Shown: positions 10,388-22,689 of the stretch, piece after piece
How the letters are laid out: every line of letters begins with the position of its first letter
Numbering within the stretch: the first letter of the stretch is position 1
Origin: Halichoerus grypus
Lineage: Eukaryota > Chordata > Mammalia > Carnivora > Phocidae
Assembly (NCBI RefSeq): GCF_964656455.1
Contig: NC_135719.1
Coordinates: forward strand, 129,995,444 to 130,059,443
Length of the DNA: 64,000 nt
Reading direction: 5' to 3'
The notes under the pieces: model-generated
Database searches by the model: none
Told to the model about the DNA's origin: nothing
What the model saw: only the letters and a program-made list of their open reading frames with translations
Position numbers and translations under genes: made by a program

Positions 10388-11689
10388 ACTGTGCTCTTTG
10401 CACATGAGGAAGAGTAGAGGAAAGGAAGAGATAAGGAAAGAAGAGAAGATGAAGGAAAGAGAGAAAAGATAGGGGAAGAAAAGAAGGAAACTGCAAAACA
10501 AATGGTTTTTAGAGCAATATAAAATTCTGTACTGAAAATTGAACGAATATGTGTCAGAGACAAGCATGGTGGTATCAAACTTCTCTTGAAGTTCTCCAGA
10601 AGCAATAGAGAAATTGCCATTTCCATTCTGCCTTTCAGCCTTTTTGAGCTTCACTGAGTTGCCTGGCTGCCTAAACAGGCTTCAATGCCATCAAAGGGAG
10701 CAAAAGCTCCACAGCCATGACATTAAAAAAAACAAAAAAAATGTCTTTACCTCATGTAGGTATTTCTGAATCCAATAATTATGAAAACACAAAATCACAT
10801 CTGTTTGAAAGAGACGGGTAAGCCAATAGCAATGTTAGACATTTCCAATAAAATTCAGTAATTGAAAATAAGTTTTATTAGGAAAACATCATTTCTGGAC
10901 TTTTCCTCAGAAGGCAGAGAAATTACTCTGACATGGTCAAATCCCAAGGAGAATTTTTTCCTGTGTCCTTAATGGTTCTATGGCTCCTTTATAGTATGCG
11001 GAGACATTTCACCCCATGTTCAATGCCCAGTGACACAGACCAACCTCAGCGCATTGAAACAAAAACACAAAGACCAAGTGGGTGTAGAATTTACAGTAAA
11101 GAGCATTACAGAGCCAAAGTGGCCAGGCAATTAAAACAACAAGCACCAAAAAATGAGTAAACTCTGTGCACAGACAGCTAGTTTCGTGTAAGAATTCTTT
11201 TTTTAATTGAGCTATTAAACACTAAAAAACGAGAGCTGAATACACAGGACAAAGTTCAGCTATACAAGCTGGCATCCAAATAAGGAATAAGAAAGCAAAT
11301 ATTCATCTAGCAACTTCTGTTCAGGGTTCTAAGGAAATACCAACTCTATTTTCTTTGTCTATGACTACCAATATTACTTGTAAAGCATTCTCAACAAGTT
11401 GGTTAAATAAGATCTTTTTTCCAGCAAGAGCTGAAAGACCTCTAATGGAAGTATGCTTTCAATAGCTCCTCTTGCTGTGCTCAGGAAATTCTACATGATT
11501 ATTGCCATTATTTCCTACATGGATGACTGTTATATAATTGTCTATTCTCTGTCTTGTGGCCTTGGGAAGACGATTATGTGATGGTTGATGACCAGCCAAA
11601 CCCCAAGACTGTCAAGTGACCCAAAGAGTTGTTTATGCCAATCTCAGGAAGGAAAAGTACTACATAATTACAAAATAACATATTTAGAC
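10388..11689. other. unassigned intergenic sequence
   Basis: The first 110 bases are a purine-rich run (GAAGAG/GGAAAG motifs) that produces lysine/glutamate-type open frames on one strand and serine/leucine/phenylalanine ones on the other. The rest is unique-looking AT-rich sequence with no gene signature. Confidence 0.6.
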
Positions 11690-12022
11690 CAGGGGTCAGC
11701 AAACTACTTCTGTAAAGGCCCATAGAGTAAATATTTTAGAATTTGTGGACCATGTGATCTTTGTCACAACTACTTGACTCTGGCTGTTAGTGTGAAAGTA
11801 GCCATAGAGGATACATAAATGAATGAGTGTGGCTATGTTCCAATAAAACTTTATTTATGGACAAAAATTTGTATTTCTTACAATTTTCTTATGTCATAAA
11901 ATACTATTCTTATTTAGATCTCCTTCAGCCACTTAAAAATGTAAAAACCATTCTTAGTACACATCCATCCAAAAGCAGGTAGTAGACTGGAACTGCCAGG
12001 AGGGCCATAGTTGCCCACTCCA
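11690..12022 (+). mobile_element. hAT-type DNA transposon, non-autonomous
   Basis: It begins 'caggggtcagcaaac', then 'ttctgtaaaggcccatagag', 'taaatattttagaatttgtgg', 'caataaaactttatttatgg' and 'aaaatgtaaaaaccattctt', ending near 'gggccatagttgcccactcc'. These are the ends and body of a CAGGGGTC... hAT (Charlie-like) family. A second copy lies at 26586-26804. Confidence 0.75.
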
Positions 12023-13199
12023 TATTTATACTATTTTATGTGTTTCCAGAATCCATCCCATGATTATACTTTAAGATTGAACACATGATACAAACATACT
12101 AAAAATTGGTTCAAGTTATATACAATGGGTACCAGATGCACACTACTGAATTTTGGGAATATTAATAGATGTTCACCGTTTCTAATATATTGTAATTCTA
12201 TTTACTTGGTGCTTTTAGAGCTTCTAGTCCATGAAGAAAATACAATGCAGAAAATCTGAAAGTCCCAACTAATTTCACTGCCTATCAATGCAATTTTTTT
12301 TGACACTGAAATTCTATATAATGTCATAAAACCCTGAGATTTGTTTTCCAGCAGACAGAAATTATATCAGAATTATTTGGTGTTATTTATTTGGCTGAGC
12401 AATTATCTCAGAATTATTTGATGATTTATCATGTGTGATAACACAATTACCTATAGTCAACATCTGCCTTGCCCTTAGTCCTCTAACATCAGCAGTAGTA
12501 TTAAACGGATACAACCAAAGAATCAAGTTAAGGCTGACTCCAGTTGCAGATCTTGGGAGCAGCTCTAATGGGAGTTTTAATGTGGCTTTACTATTATCCA
12601 CACAGAGTGATTCATAGTTCAAGGCAACACGAGTCATTTTTGGTGCAGCACTATTTGTATATATGTAAGTTGTCCCATGCATATGGCTGCATATTCTTCA
12701 TAATTATGCAAAATAAGGTGATTGCTAAAGAGTTTTCTAACCCAGTTCAATTTTCTCAGTAAGTCAACTACCTTTTACCAACTCTGTGACTTATTTGAAG
12801 CTTCCCCAAATTCCCTTTATGTCTGGTTCCCTTTCACATACCAGTGCAAGTTACCTCTTACAATTCAGTAGATCTGGCAATTACTTTTCCCAAATTGTCA
12901 TTGTTCCTTCACAATTGAATTTAAGTTTTAGGGATGTAGTTAGGCTCCACTACCAAGAGAACATGATGCAAGTGTTTGAAAAAGTAAATAAATCTGAGTT
13001 TTTTTTAAGCCCTTCCACTCTCAACAGGAAAACATACCTTCTTCTTGGCCACATCTTTTGTCTTTTCTTTAATTCATTTCTGATTTACTCTCTCCTTCAA
13101 CTCTTCTTTGCTGTCATTGACTGCCTTCCTCTTTCTTTTCTTCCCTTTTTCACAGTCCCCAATTTTTCTTCTTTCCTTTCATTTTTCCCAACCTTCCTG
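12023..13199. other. unassigned intergenic sequence
   Basis: AT-rich and unique-looking. The longest open frame (12786-13271 plus, 161 codons) runs into the L2 fragment at 13200, is rich in Ser/Leu/Phe, and has no recognisable domain or coding signature. I regard it as chance. Confidence 0.55.
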
Positions 13200-13300
13200 C
13201 AAACACTGATTAGCTATCAGGCCCTGTGCTCGGCACCAGATGCACAAAGATCAGCAAGACACATATGTTGAAGATAGAGGGTGTCATAAAATGTGGAATG
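13200..13300 (-). mobile_element. L2-like fragment (weak)
   Basis: 'gattagctatcaggccctgtgctcggcacc' and 'agatcagcaagacac' resemble the antisense L2/MIR terminal region ('gccaggcactgtgctaggcacc'). Confidence 0.45.
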
Positions 13301-13614
13301 GATCTCAGAGTCAACTCCTCTCTGTGCCTGAGACCCTATATGCTTCATTTTCAAGAGGCCCATGTTTTATCTCCAATCTCTTCAGAGTCTTAAAAGTCTC
13401 CCTATTTCTTGCACCCTCTAGCTTCAAATGTAATCGTGCCTCCCCAAATTGAAAAACAATCTTCAGTTTCATGTTTTAGTAAAATATTTCAAAAATATAA
13501 AGAGTAAAATAAGAAGTCATCCACAATCTAAATGAACTAATTAGAGTTTTGTCTTATTTAATTCAGACTTAAAAAAAATAAAAATAAATAAAACATTTCA
13601 AGTGCATCTGAAGT

Positions 13615-14255
13615 TTTCTTTGCAGCTATGGTTGGCCCATTCCTACCTAACACCCCTGCCAGGTCTCTCCCCCACCAAGTAATCACCACGATGAATCCTT
13701 CCCATTTAGTAGTTTATACTTTTGCTACAGGTATGGGTCTATGTCATTTTGTTACTTGTATATGTAGTTTTAAAAATAGATAGGTTTCCTTTGAGTGTTT
13801 TAAGTACATGATATCACACTTTATGTTCCGTTCTGAAATTTGTTCATTAAATATATTTTATATATTATTTCTATACTTGAGATTTATCCATATTGATATG
13901 TAACTTCAATTTATTCATTTCACCTGATGAGTAATATTCATCATATAAATAAGACACAAGTTATTTATCTTTCCCTTATGATGGACATTTACATTGCTTC
14001 CAAATGTTCACTACCAAACATAATGTCGACATTTTAGTACATGTCTTTTTGTGGGCATGGGTAAAAGTTCTTCTAAAGTAATTAGCCAGATGTACAATAT
14101 CTGGACCTCAGGCCATGTGCATTTTCATCTTCACTAGATACTGTAGCTAGTACCAATTGCCTCTCCAAAATAGTTGTTTCAATGTTGTGTTCTCCCACTG
14201 TTAATGTCTGAGGCTTCCTCCCAGCCTTGCAGCAATTGGTGTTGTCAGATTTTTA
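13615..14255 (-). mobile_element. ancient L1 3' end (L1ME/HAL1-like)
   Basis: It follows the antisense order seen in old L1 tails: 'gatatcacactttatgttccg', 'gagatttatccatattgat', 'tgatggacatttacattgc', 'gtacatgtctttttgtgggc', 'attttcatcttcactagata', 'gtaccaattgcctctcc' and 'ttggtgttgtcagattt'. It is highly diverged, with many small gaps. Confidence 0.65.
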
Positions 14256-14260
14256 CATTT

Positions 14261-14978
14261 TATACTGTCTATGGGTTCAAGTGTATCTTATCATTGCTTT
14301 TCAATCTGGTTTCCATCCTCATTTAGCTATAAAACTGTTCTTTCCATGGATATCTAACAATCACCTTCTTGCCAAATCACAAAGACTTCACTTGTACTCG
14401 TCATTCTGCTTGACCTCAATTGCATTTGGCATACTGGTAAACACCAAGTCCAAATTCGCTCCTCTCTTTGCTTACATTTAACAGCATTCTGGGGAAGAGA
14501 AGGCAGAGAGCAAGATGTCCCCTTAGAAGTTCAGATGTAAATCTGGTACATAAATCAGGAAATGTTTTCTTCAAAGAAATATATTTAATAATAGAACTAC
14601 AAACTTGGAAAATTTTTTAAAAATACAGGTAGCTTTCATAATATGAAATACATAAAATTAATATCAAAACAAATACTCCTAACTTTGGGTGTACAAGAAA
14701 CAGCATGAGAATACATTCATAATAAGTACTATACTTAATGCAACATTTAATAATTACTTCTTAATTATGTTTAATATAATTCATGTGTGATGTATTTTTA
14801 TTGATAAGCTTATTTTTTATTGAAATATAATGTTTTATGTTTTAAAAATTAAAATATTTGAATCTACTGTAATATCAAAAAGGGGGTGGTGGGTGTCATG
14901 AAAGCAATTTATGATGATGCATCTTCCTTTTCCATGAGCTATGGTTCATTCTGACTAAGCAAGCTAGAATACAGATTT
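14261..14978. other. unassigned AT-rich sequence
   Basis: Very AT-rich, especially 14570-14880. No recognisable element. Confidence 0.6.
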
Positions 14979-14991
14979 AAAAATAAGATCA

Positions 14992-15211
14992 GAGGTGCCT
15001 GGGTGGCTGTCAGTTATGTGTCCGACTCTTGGTTTGGCTCAGGTCATGATCTCAGGATCCTGAGATGGAACCCTGCCTCAGGTTCCTCACTCAGCAGGGA
15101 GTCTCCTGAAAATTCTCTCACTTTCTTCCTCTCCCTCCCCCTCTACTCTTCCCCTCCTCCACGCACCCCTCAGGCTCTCTCTCTCTAAAATAAATAAATG
15201 AGTAAAATCTT

Positions 15212-15246
<35 letters not shown>
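14992..15246 (+). mobile_element. Can-SINE, older subtype
   Basis: The head 'gaggtgcctgggtggctgtcag' is followed by 'gtgtccgactcttggtttggctcagg', an older Can-SINE variant. The tail has grown into a long AAAT repeat (15219-15250). A TSD 'aaaataagatca' lies at 14980-14991 and 15247-15258. Confidence 0.95.
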
Positions 15247-15248
<2 letters not shown>

Positions 15249-15404
15249 AATAAGATCATTTGAATCTGGCTCCAGGAACCTTAAAATGCATCTAAATGAG
15301 TAGCTATTCATGGAAAATTACCTAAAATACTGCTTATTGGAGCTCACATATATCTCAAATAGCCCCACCATCCATTGCCCACCCTTGACATCACTGATGA
15401 CATT

Positions 15405-15535
15405 AAACAAATATTCATTTAAGAAATTTACTCAACAGATATTTTCTGAGCAATGATTCATCAACTCTTCTAGCTGAAGGGATTGAGTGGTGAATAAGAA
15501 AGCCTCTTCACTCACACAACTTAGATTCTAGACCT
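15405..15535 (-). mobile_element. L2 LINE 3' fragment
   Basis: 'tactcaacagatattttctgagc' and 'ctgaagggattgagtggtgaataagaaagcctcttcactc' match the antisense L2 3' end ('caacaaatatttattgagc', 'aacagtgaacaaaacagac'). Confidence 0.6.
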
Positions 15536-15539
15536 CTGT

Positions 15540-17860
15540 AAAAGTAATACCAGGCTCTGATCAGCCATCTCCTGTTTTTATAAGTTAAGTGATGGGGAAT
15601 GAGGTGTTTTTGCTTTGGGGGAAGAGTAGCATAACTGTCAAAGTTAGCAAAAAGAAAACTCCAAAATATTATAAGACTGATACCAAGAGTCACAAACATT
15701 GTAAAAAGATGATGTCCAGATTTCTCAGTATAGTCCACACCTAGATATATAGAGCAATGGTACAAAATGACCTTCTTGAATGGCACTGGAATAAAAATTT
15801 TTTAATAAAAATCATACAAGTCCGAAAAAAAAAATCCTGAACTATTATTTGACCCACACTTGAAGTTGGCAATTACTAAAACCTATAACCAAGAATCCTC
15901 AAAGACTAAAAATTTTATGTGAAATAGCCCCTTTAATTGCAAAATGTAAAAACCTTAACTTCTTTGGTGACTTATATTAAACCTTGCATTCTGAATGTTT
16001 CCAAAACTCTTATGAAACAAACACTATGGTGTTTTTTTTTATGGAAGAAGTAATATTCCTTATTAAAGAACAGTATGGTGTTTCTTTGTGTAATTTCTGT
16101 AGTCAATCTTCAAACAGATAACTCAGCAGAAAATACCATAACTCAAGTTTGGCAAAAAAAATCAATCCTCACCTTTTGTTTTCTTTGGTTCACTTGGTAT
16201 GGTTCTATCACTGGGAGAGTCTATTCAAGTATTAGTTTATTCTGAACATTTAAAGATTCTATCAAAAAAAATGCTCTTTTTTCAAACCCTAGCAACTACC
16301 ACAAAGATCTATTATCTTCCTGATTCTATCAAAGTTTTTCTAAACAAAGGAGTAGAATTAGGGAGGAGAAGGATTATAGTATATGCTTTTCCTAGTCTAG
16401 AAATATTGGGTTTGCTCATCTAGATTGCTAGCAAAAAAATTGGAGAGGAAGAAAAATCATCAGTTTAGATGCCCTGTGCCTTTTGTCCCCAAGCAATGTA
16501 CTTCCAAATGCTGCCAAGTTCTCTTAGAGAAGAACTCATCCCACTATCAAGATAATCAATATGAGAATAACAGTATATGAAACACCAGGTTTTTTTCCTT
16601 TGCTTTGTGAAGATATGTATGTGGATCAAAAAATACTTATGTTCCGTGTTGAGGTCCTTTGAGTCTCAAAAGGAAATATGCTTGGCAAAATTTATGAGCT
16701 GAAAGACCAAGTGACCTATTTTTGGAACACCAGAGAAAAGACCAACTGTGTCAAACTTGAAAAAATTATAACTGTCAGTGGATCTTGGCTGTTTGGCAGA
16801 TATACTTTAAGCATAGAGTATACTGAATCTGAAATTTCAAGAGAAAAATTCCAACCTTTCTCATTATAACAAATTTTAAGCCTTTATAGCCAAAACCAGT
16901 TATGGGTACTGCATATTAATGCTAAAAAAAATCTCAAGTTGTCTCAAGTTGGTGAAGATTTCAAGGACAATGTCTTAAAAATTATTTTAAGGAGAAAAAA
17001 ATTGAGTCTCATCTACTCCTACTATAAGAAAAATATGGATGGTATTTTCTTGATGCTGTGGCTAAAAATCCCTTCTGGAAACTCACAAGAAATGGGTTCT
17101 AGGATTGGACTAGACACAACTCACTTGATGGAGACTTTTTAAAGTATGCTTAATCCAGCTTCCAAAGTTAAATTTTGTACAATCATAGGTGGAGTAAAAT
17201 ATCACCCCAGAGCAAGTAAACAGGCTTTGCTCGTTACTGTTCAATGTTCATCAAATTACACATGTGACACACATTTTCTTCACTTTCAGCAAACAAGAAA
17301 AATAATGGTACGACACATATGATACTGAAGCACACTATTATGCCTTCGTTTTCCACATAGCTTACCAGAGAAAATTTTATAGCAACCAAGAATGTTCAAG
17401 TCTCACATAATCAACTTTTAAAAAAATGAATGTAGGATTAAGCGTAGTTTTTTCTTCTAAAGCTACCACTAAAGTGCTGTTTTTGCCCACGGATTTGAAA
17501 TTGCAGAAACTTTATACATTGAAGCTACTGTCTTTCTGATCTGTACAATTTCTTTTGTGGGGTCCTTGTCTTGTTACACTTGCCCACTAGAAGACTGTCC
17601 CAAGACTTGGCTCTTGGTCATTTTCTTTCTTCTTCCCCTCTCTTCCCTCCTACCCTGCCTCTCTTCTACCTCCTTTCCTTCCTTTGTCCCTCCTTCCCTC
17701 CTTCCTATATCCCTTCCTTCTTTCCCTCCTGACATTCATTCAAAAACCTTATCATTTCTCACAATTTGAACTAGGATCTCTGTGCAGAGGACTTCCAAAT
17801 CTGTGTTCTTGACATTTAATCAAATCACATTATACACTTACTTCTTTCAAGTCATTCACC
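15540..17860. other. unassigned intergenic sequence
   Basis: Over 2 kb of unique-looking AT-rich sequence. A polypyrimidine run at about 17618-17730 (CCTT/CCCT motifs) gives chance Ser/Pro/Leu open frames. I see no repeat ends, TSDs or coding domains. Confidence 0.6.
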
Positions 17861-17864
17861 TAAT

Positions 17865-17960
17865 ATGTATAGGACACTGACTCTATATAGGTCTTGCCCA
17901 CAGGCATCTGGTATACAGCAAACAGTTCAACAGCGCACAAAGCAGTCACTGTAGGTGCCT
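17865..17960 (-). mobile_element. L2-like fragment (weak)
   Basis: 'cattcacctaatatgtatagg' and 'atctggtatacagcaaacagttcaacagcgc' resemble the antisense L2 terminus. Confidence 0.4.
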
Positions 17961-18239
17961 TTGGAGCTGCCTGCCAATGACCTCCTCACATATATGCTCA
18001 ACACACTGCATTCAACATTCATTGCTTAAAACTCATCATCTTCCTTTCCACTAGCTCTCCTTCTTGATTAATGTTTTTTGTCAAAGCTACAGTCACTCTC
18101 CTATTAATCCAGATGTGTAATTGTGGGGTTAACTTGAATATTGGAAGACAGGCAAAGAGAGGACATTTTTTAGTTTCCACTCCACACTTATCTACTTTTA
18201 TTCCATGTCTGTTTTTCAGTTCATTTTTCTAATGAACCT

Positions 18240-18670
18240 TTCAGAATTCAGGGTCTTTCTCTTCCAATCCCTTCTCTATAAAGGTGGTACATTATTTTTA
18301 GAATATTATCTGCATAAGGTCCCATCTCTGTTCAAAACCATCCTTGGTTCACTACTACCTAGGTAATAATATCTAAACCTGTCATTCTAGTATTCAAGAC
18401 AATCCACAAAGTTTAAGGCCCTTTCCAACTTTATCTCCCATGACTCCCCAAAATATATTTTCTGCTAGAGCCAGACCATTCTCCTCACTGTTCACAAAGC
18501 ATACTTTAGCATTTGCACCTCCATAGTCAATACATCCTGGAATGTTTCCCCCAACCCCAACCCCCATTTTCTTCCCTAGCTGGCCAGGTTTTACCCCATT
18601 TAAGACAGACCTACAGAGTCTGTCTACCTCCTCCTGAATTTGTTCCTTAACTGTTCCAACCAACATTCAA
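18240..18670 (+). mobile_element. L2 LINE 3' region
   Basis: Degraded L2 sense text: 'tctctgttcaaaaccatcc', 'caagacaatccacaaagtttaaggccc', 'ttagcatttgcacctcc', 'tcctggaatgtttcccccaa' and 'tctacctcctcctgaatttg'. The order matches the L2 coding end. Confidence 0.6.
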
Positions 18671-18689
18671 CTCTCTCAGAAAGCATGGA

Positions 18690-19961
18690 CTATTTTATCT
18701 TATCCCTCCTGTTTGGATGATTTAGTTTTTAAAAGTGAACATATTTTATCTCTGATATCAAGTTCAATTTCCTTAAGTTGGGGCCTTCATTTTTCACTTG
18801 TACAACTCCTAATGTTGTGATTCTATTTGTCTAAAGGTTTACACTATGGAATGACTTGGCCTTTTACAGATTTTGATGTACTACATTCTAATCACACCCT
18901 ATGAAAGCAGGACCCATGTGAAATATCATGGAAGATATTTATTTACGAAGAGTTGCATCCCCTTACAGCAATGTTTTCATGGAATCTCCTGTGTGACAGT
19001 GTTCCTTCTGTTTTTATTAGGTCTCAAATCAAAGAATAACTCAGTGCTTCCACACGTACCATTCATGGTGATCCAATTAGCAGGGCTTTCGTGTCATCGT
19101 AGAAAATTAAACATTATTTCCTTTCTTTCGCATGACTTCAGAACAAGCGGCAAGAATTTCATTTTGATTTTATGTTCTCTTTGTGAACTAAACTTAGGCA
19201 TTTGATTCTATTAACTGAATTAGCATGTGGAAAACCTCATGAAAGACTGGCTATCCAGACAAGTTTATAAACATGATTTGCTCTCTGCACAGAAGAGTAA
19301 TGGTGAGAGATTACGGGGAGAATATCAGATGCATTTACTGTGACTAACAGCACTCACACAGCCCCGTTCTTGCTCCATTACTGTTTATTATCTGCTTTTC
19401 AACAGTGCTCTGCATTTTCTCCAAAGATTCTGATGTAGAGATGAGCAGAGTGTTCCTCAAGCGAGAACATGCTCAATGTGCAGTACATCGATAGCAAAGC
19501 GCTGATGGACATTATTCAAGAATTTCAGGATGTCAGGAACTGCACCCCTGTGGCTCATAATGGGAATCAAGTGCAGCTATTAGATTTATTTGCCAAGGCC
19601 ACACCACTTTGGCTGACAGTGCCAGAAAAGACAGAGGTCCTCATCCAGTGCCTCCCAATTAATGTGTTTACAATTCCTGTCATTCTACTAAACAGCTTGT
19701 GCCTGAAAGTCACAGATAATTTCTGTGGTCAGAGTAGCCCCATCTCCCTCCTCACCTCTTTCCAAGGAAACTAAGTGTCCAATTGGCTAATAATGCTTCT
19801 GAATGGACTCCAAAGGATTTGTGAAAAGATCATGGTGTTAAGATCAGTATAATCTAAAAGAAGCGAACTGTAGGCTGGACCAGAGGAAAGACAATTCCCA
19901 AAGATATGAGTTTTCAACAGTTTTACAGGAATAATAGGGAGCTTTAGGAGCAGTTAGTTTT
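18690..19961. other. unassigned intergenic sequence
   Basis: Unique-looking and non-repetitive. It includes 18873-19205 (110 codons, plus) and 19469-19774 (101 codons, plus), neither with a domain I recognise. The second region has mixed base composition unlike its AT-rich flanks and is noted in the findings. Confidence 0.5.
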
Positions 19962-20475
19962 TTCAACAGCTTTATTGAAGTATAATTGATATAGCATAAA
20001 TTCACCCATTGTAGGTATATAATTCAATACTTTTTAGAAGATTTATAGAGTTGTGCCCCCATCACCACAATAGAGTTTTAGAACATTTCTATCACCTCCA
20101 AAAGTTCCCTTGTGCCCCTTGTTTGCAGTTAGTCTTTATTCCATTCCAGCCCCCAGCAACCCCTGAACTGCTTTGTGTCTCTACAAATTTGTCTCGTCTC
20201 GGTGTTCTATATACATGAAATTATAGAATACATAGTCTTATGCATTGGGATTTTTTCACTAAGCAAAATGTTTTTAAGGTTCAATTACATTTTAGCTTAT
20301 ATCAGTAATACGCTCCTTCTATATTCCTTCTAGTATCCTATTGTATGTTTGTCCATTCACCAATTGATGGTCATGTGGATTATTTCCAGTTTGGGGCTAT
20401 GATGAATAATGTTGCTATGAATATTCATGCACATGTCTTGTCTCTGTGTGGATATAAGTTTTCACTAAAAATCAA
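19962..20475 (-). mobile_element. ancient L1 3' UTR / ORF2 end (L1M type)
   Basis: Antisense old-L1 order: 'cagctttattgaagtataattgatatagc', 'gtgcccccatcaccacaata', 'cccagcaacccctgaactgc', 'tatatacatgaaattataga', 'gtccattcaccaattgatgg' and 'atgaataatgttgctatgaa'. Truncated and diverged. A longer relative is at 32190-33845. Confidence 0.8.
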
Positions 20476-20479
20476 AGTA

Positions 20480-20961
20480 ATCCTATCTTCATGAAAATTA
20501 GTTCTTTTTCCTCAATGCCATAATTCTAAACTCCATTGAAGTGGTCAAACTCCACAGAAAATACCAAATACCAATACCAGCAAGATTTTAAAAGAATGAA
20601 AAGCCAGACTGGATTCATTTCAGTCTACTGAATTCTTTACCTGAACCTTTCTCAATTTTATTCTGTGTCCAGGTAAGTGTACACAGAGAAATGACACAAG
20701 TTCAACTCAAAATGCTAGATAAGGTAGCCTTTATCAGGGGTTATAGACTTTTTTTCTTCCAGGTGTACAATAGTCTAAAGAATACAATAAAACTTACTGG
20801 CACCAACTTATTCAGTGTCATAGATTTCTTGAGACAAACAGAATAATAGTCTATTAAGACGTGATTCTCAGTTTGTTTATTCTAAAATGTATTCAGCTAT
20901 ACACTATCTCAAAACAGAAAAATTTGCTACTAATTTATAGACACAGAGAATATTCTCCTTA
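20480..20961. other. unassigned intergenic sequence
   Basis: AT-rich, with no recognisable repeat or gene. Confidence 0.6.
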
Positions 20962-21330
20962 CAGCCTGAATCATGTCCATCTAAAATTCATATGTTGACG
21001 TCCTAACCCCCAATGTAGATGGTATTAGGAGGTGGAGCTCTGGAGAGGTAATCAGTTTTAGATGAGGTCATGAGGGTGGGGTTCTCATAATGGGATTAGT
21101 TCCCTTATAAGAAGAGACCAGAGAGCTTGTTCTTGCCCTCTCTGCCATATGAGTACACAGCAGGAAGCAGACATCTACAAGCTTGGAAGAGAATCCTCAC
21201 CAGAACTCAACCACGCTGACATCCTGATCTCAGACTTTCAGCCCCCAGAACTGTGAGAAATAAATGTCTTTTGTTTAAGCCACCCAGTCTATGAGATTTT
21301 GTTATTATAGCCTGAGCAGACTAAGACAAT
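20962..21330 (+). mobile_element. solo LTR, ERVL-MaLR (MST/MLT1 type)
   Basis: 'aaaattcatatgttgacgtcctaaccccc', 'gatgaggtcatgagggtgg', 'cccttataagaagagaccag', 'acatctacaagc', 'ctgatctcagactttcagcc' and 'gtttaagccacccagtctatg' occur in order. It ends at 'gcagactaagaca'. Complete solo LTR. Confidence 0.9.
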
Positions 21331-22150
21331 CCCTTTTTATGACCTTCATTCCACCCTAAGAAAACTTTTCCTTTCAAAAACAAAACAATACAAACAAAAC
21401 TGTGGAAATTTAAGATATTATTTTGTTGTTAATTCTAGTGTAACTTCTTATCTTAAAATTTTGTGAAATTAAGATGATCCAACAAGGCCATTTCACTTAT
21501 TTCTGATATCTTGTGGATAATTTTTCAGAAGCCATTCTTTCAAAATAAATATGTTATTGCAGAGTTTTCTACATTAAAGAATGATTTTAATTTGCCATAG
21601 TGCAAATTATAATGTAAATCACTATAAAATGTACTTTTCTTTATAAAATGTGTTCAGAATAATTCTTGAGACACATAACCCTTGGTAAATTGATGTATGC
21701 CCAAAATGTGCATAATCATTCCAGTGCATGTAGCTTTAACTGAGGTCTCTAATAAATGTCCTTGTTTAGCTGGCAGAAAGTGTATGAGGGAAGAATGTAC
21801 CATTACCAAATGCCTCTTGGGACACTTGGCCCCATGAGCCCAAACTATGCTAAACATTGATAACATAGTAACCACAGCAATGACTTGGTATATGATAAAA
21901 TTAATAAGCATGCACAAAATTCTGTATAATCAAAAAAGAATATAGAATATTATCAACAGGATATATCTCTGGGACAATCAAACAAGTAGAGACTCTGGGA
22001 ATACCTCTTGTAAAGGCATATGGCCAGACAAAAAGGATACTCCATAACTTCAGCCATAATCAGCATATTTACCTTTCAAAAACAAATCATTATAATTGCA
22101 AAAGGCGACCGTCTGCACTCAGAAAACATTTATCTGAGTATTGGGAGTTT
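21331..22150. other. unassigned intergenic sequence
   Basis: AT-rich. A minus-strand frame at 21654-21917 (87 codons) has no recognisable domain, and I do not call it a gene. Confidence 0.6.
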
Positions 22151-22166
22151 AAACAGGAGTTAAGGG

Positions 22167-22383
22167 GGGGCGCCTGGGTGGCTCAGACTGTTAAGCGTCT
22201 GCCTTCTACTCGGGTCATGATCCCAGGGTCCTGGGATTGAGTCCCACATCAGGCTCCCTGCTCAGCGGGGAGTCTGCTTCTCCCTCTGCCTGCTGCTCTG
22301 CCTCCCTGTGCGCTCCTCTCTCTCTCTGTCAAACAAATAGATAAAATCTTTAAATAAATAAATAAACAAACAAACAAACAAAC
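22167..22383 (+). mobile_element. Can-SINE, young subtype (left of stacked pair)
   Basis: 'gggcgcctgggtggctcagac', 'taagcgtctgccttct', 'gggctccctgctcag'-like text and a tail grown into (AAAC)n. The target 'aaacaggagttaaggg' is at 22151-22166 and again at 22384-22399, directly before a second SINE. Confidence 0.97.
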
Positions 22384-22400
22384 AAACAGGAGTTAAGGGG

Positions 22401-22604
22401 ACCTGGGTGGCTCAGTTGGTTGAGCGTCCAATTCTTGGTTTTGGCTCAGGTCATGATTTCATGATAATGGGATTGAGCCCCGCATTGGGCTTGATGCTTA
22501 GCACAGAGTCTGCTTAAAGATTCTCTTTCCCTCTCCCTCTGCCCCTCCCACTTGTATGCTCTCTCTCTCTAAAATGGATAAATAAATCTTAAAAAAATAA
22601 AAAC
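22401..22604 (+). mobile_element. Can-SINE, older subtype (right of stacked pair)
   Basis: 'cctgggtggctcagttggtt', 'gagcgtccaattcttggtttt' and an AAATAAATCTTAAAAAAATAAAAAC tail. It is more diverged and of the older type. The target 'aaaacaggagttaa' recurs at 22605-22618, giving three copies of one target around two SINEs. Confidence 0.97.
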
Positions 22605-22689
22605 AAAACAGGAGTTAAATCTTGCTTCCTTTACTATCTTCTTTGTTGTCAGAAAAAAATAAATGGCATTCTTTTTATACTCTGCTGGT

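Noticed and set aside
10209..10654. Several overlapping minus-strand frames of 95-97 codons
   Set aside because: They are antisense to a Can-SINE and a purine-rich tract, a low-complexity artefact.
12786..13271. 161-codon plus-strand frame
   Set aside because: Biased Ser/Leu/Phe composition, no domain, runs into an L2 fragment, no splice or promoter context.
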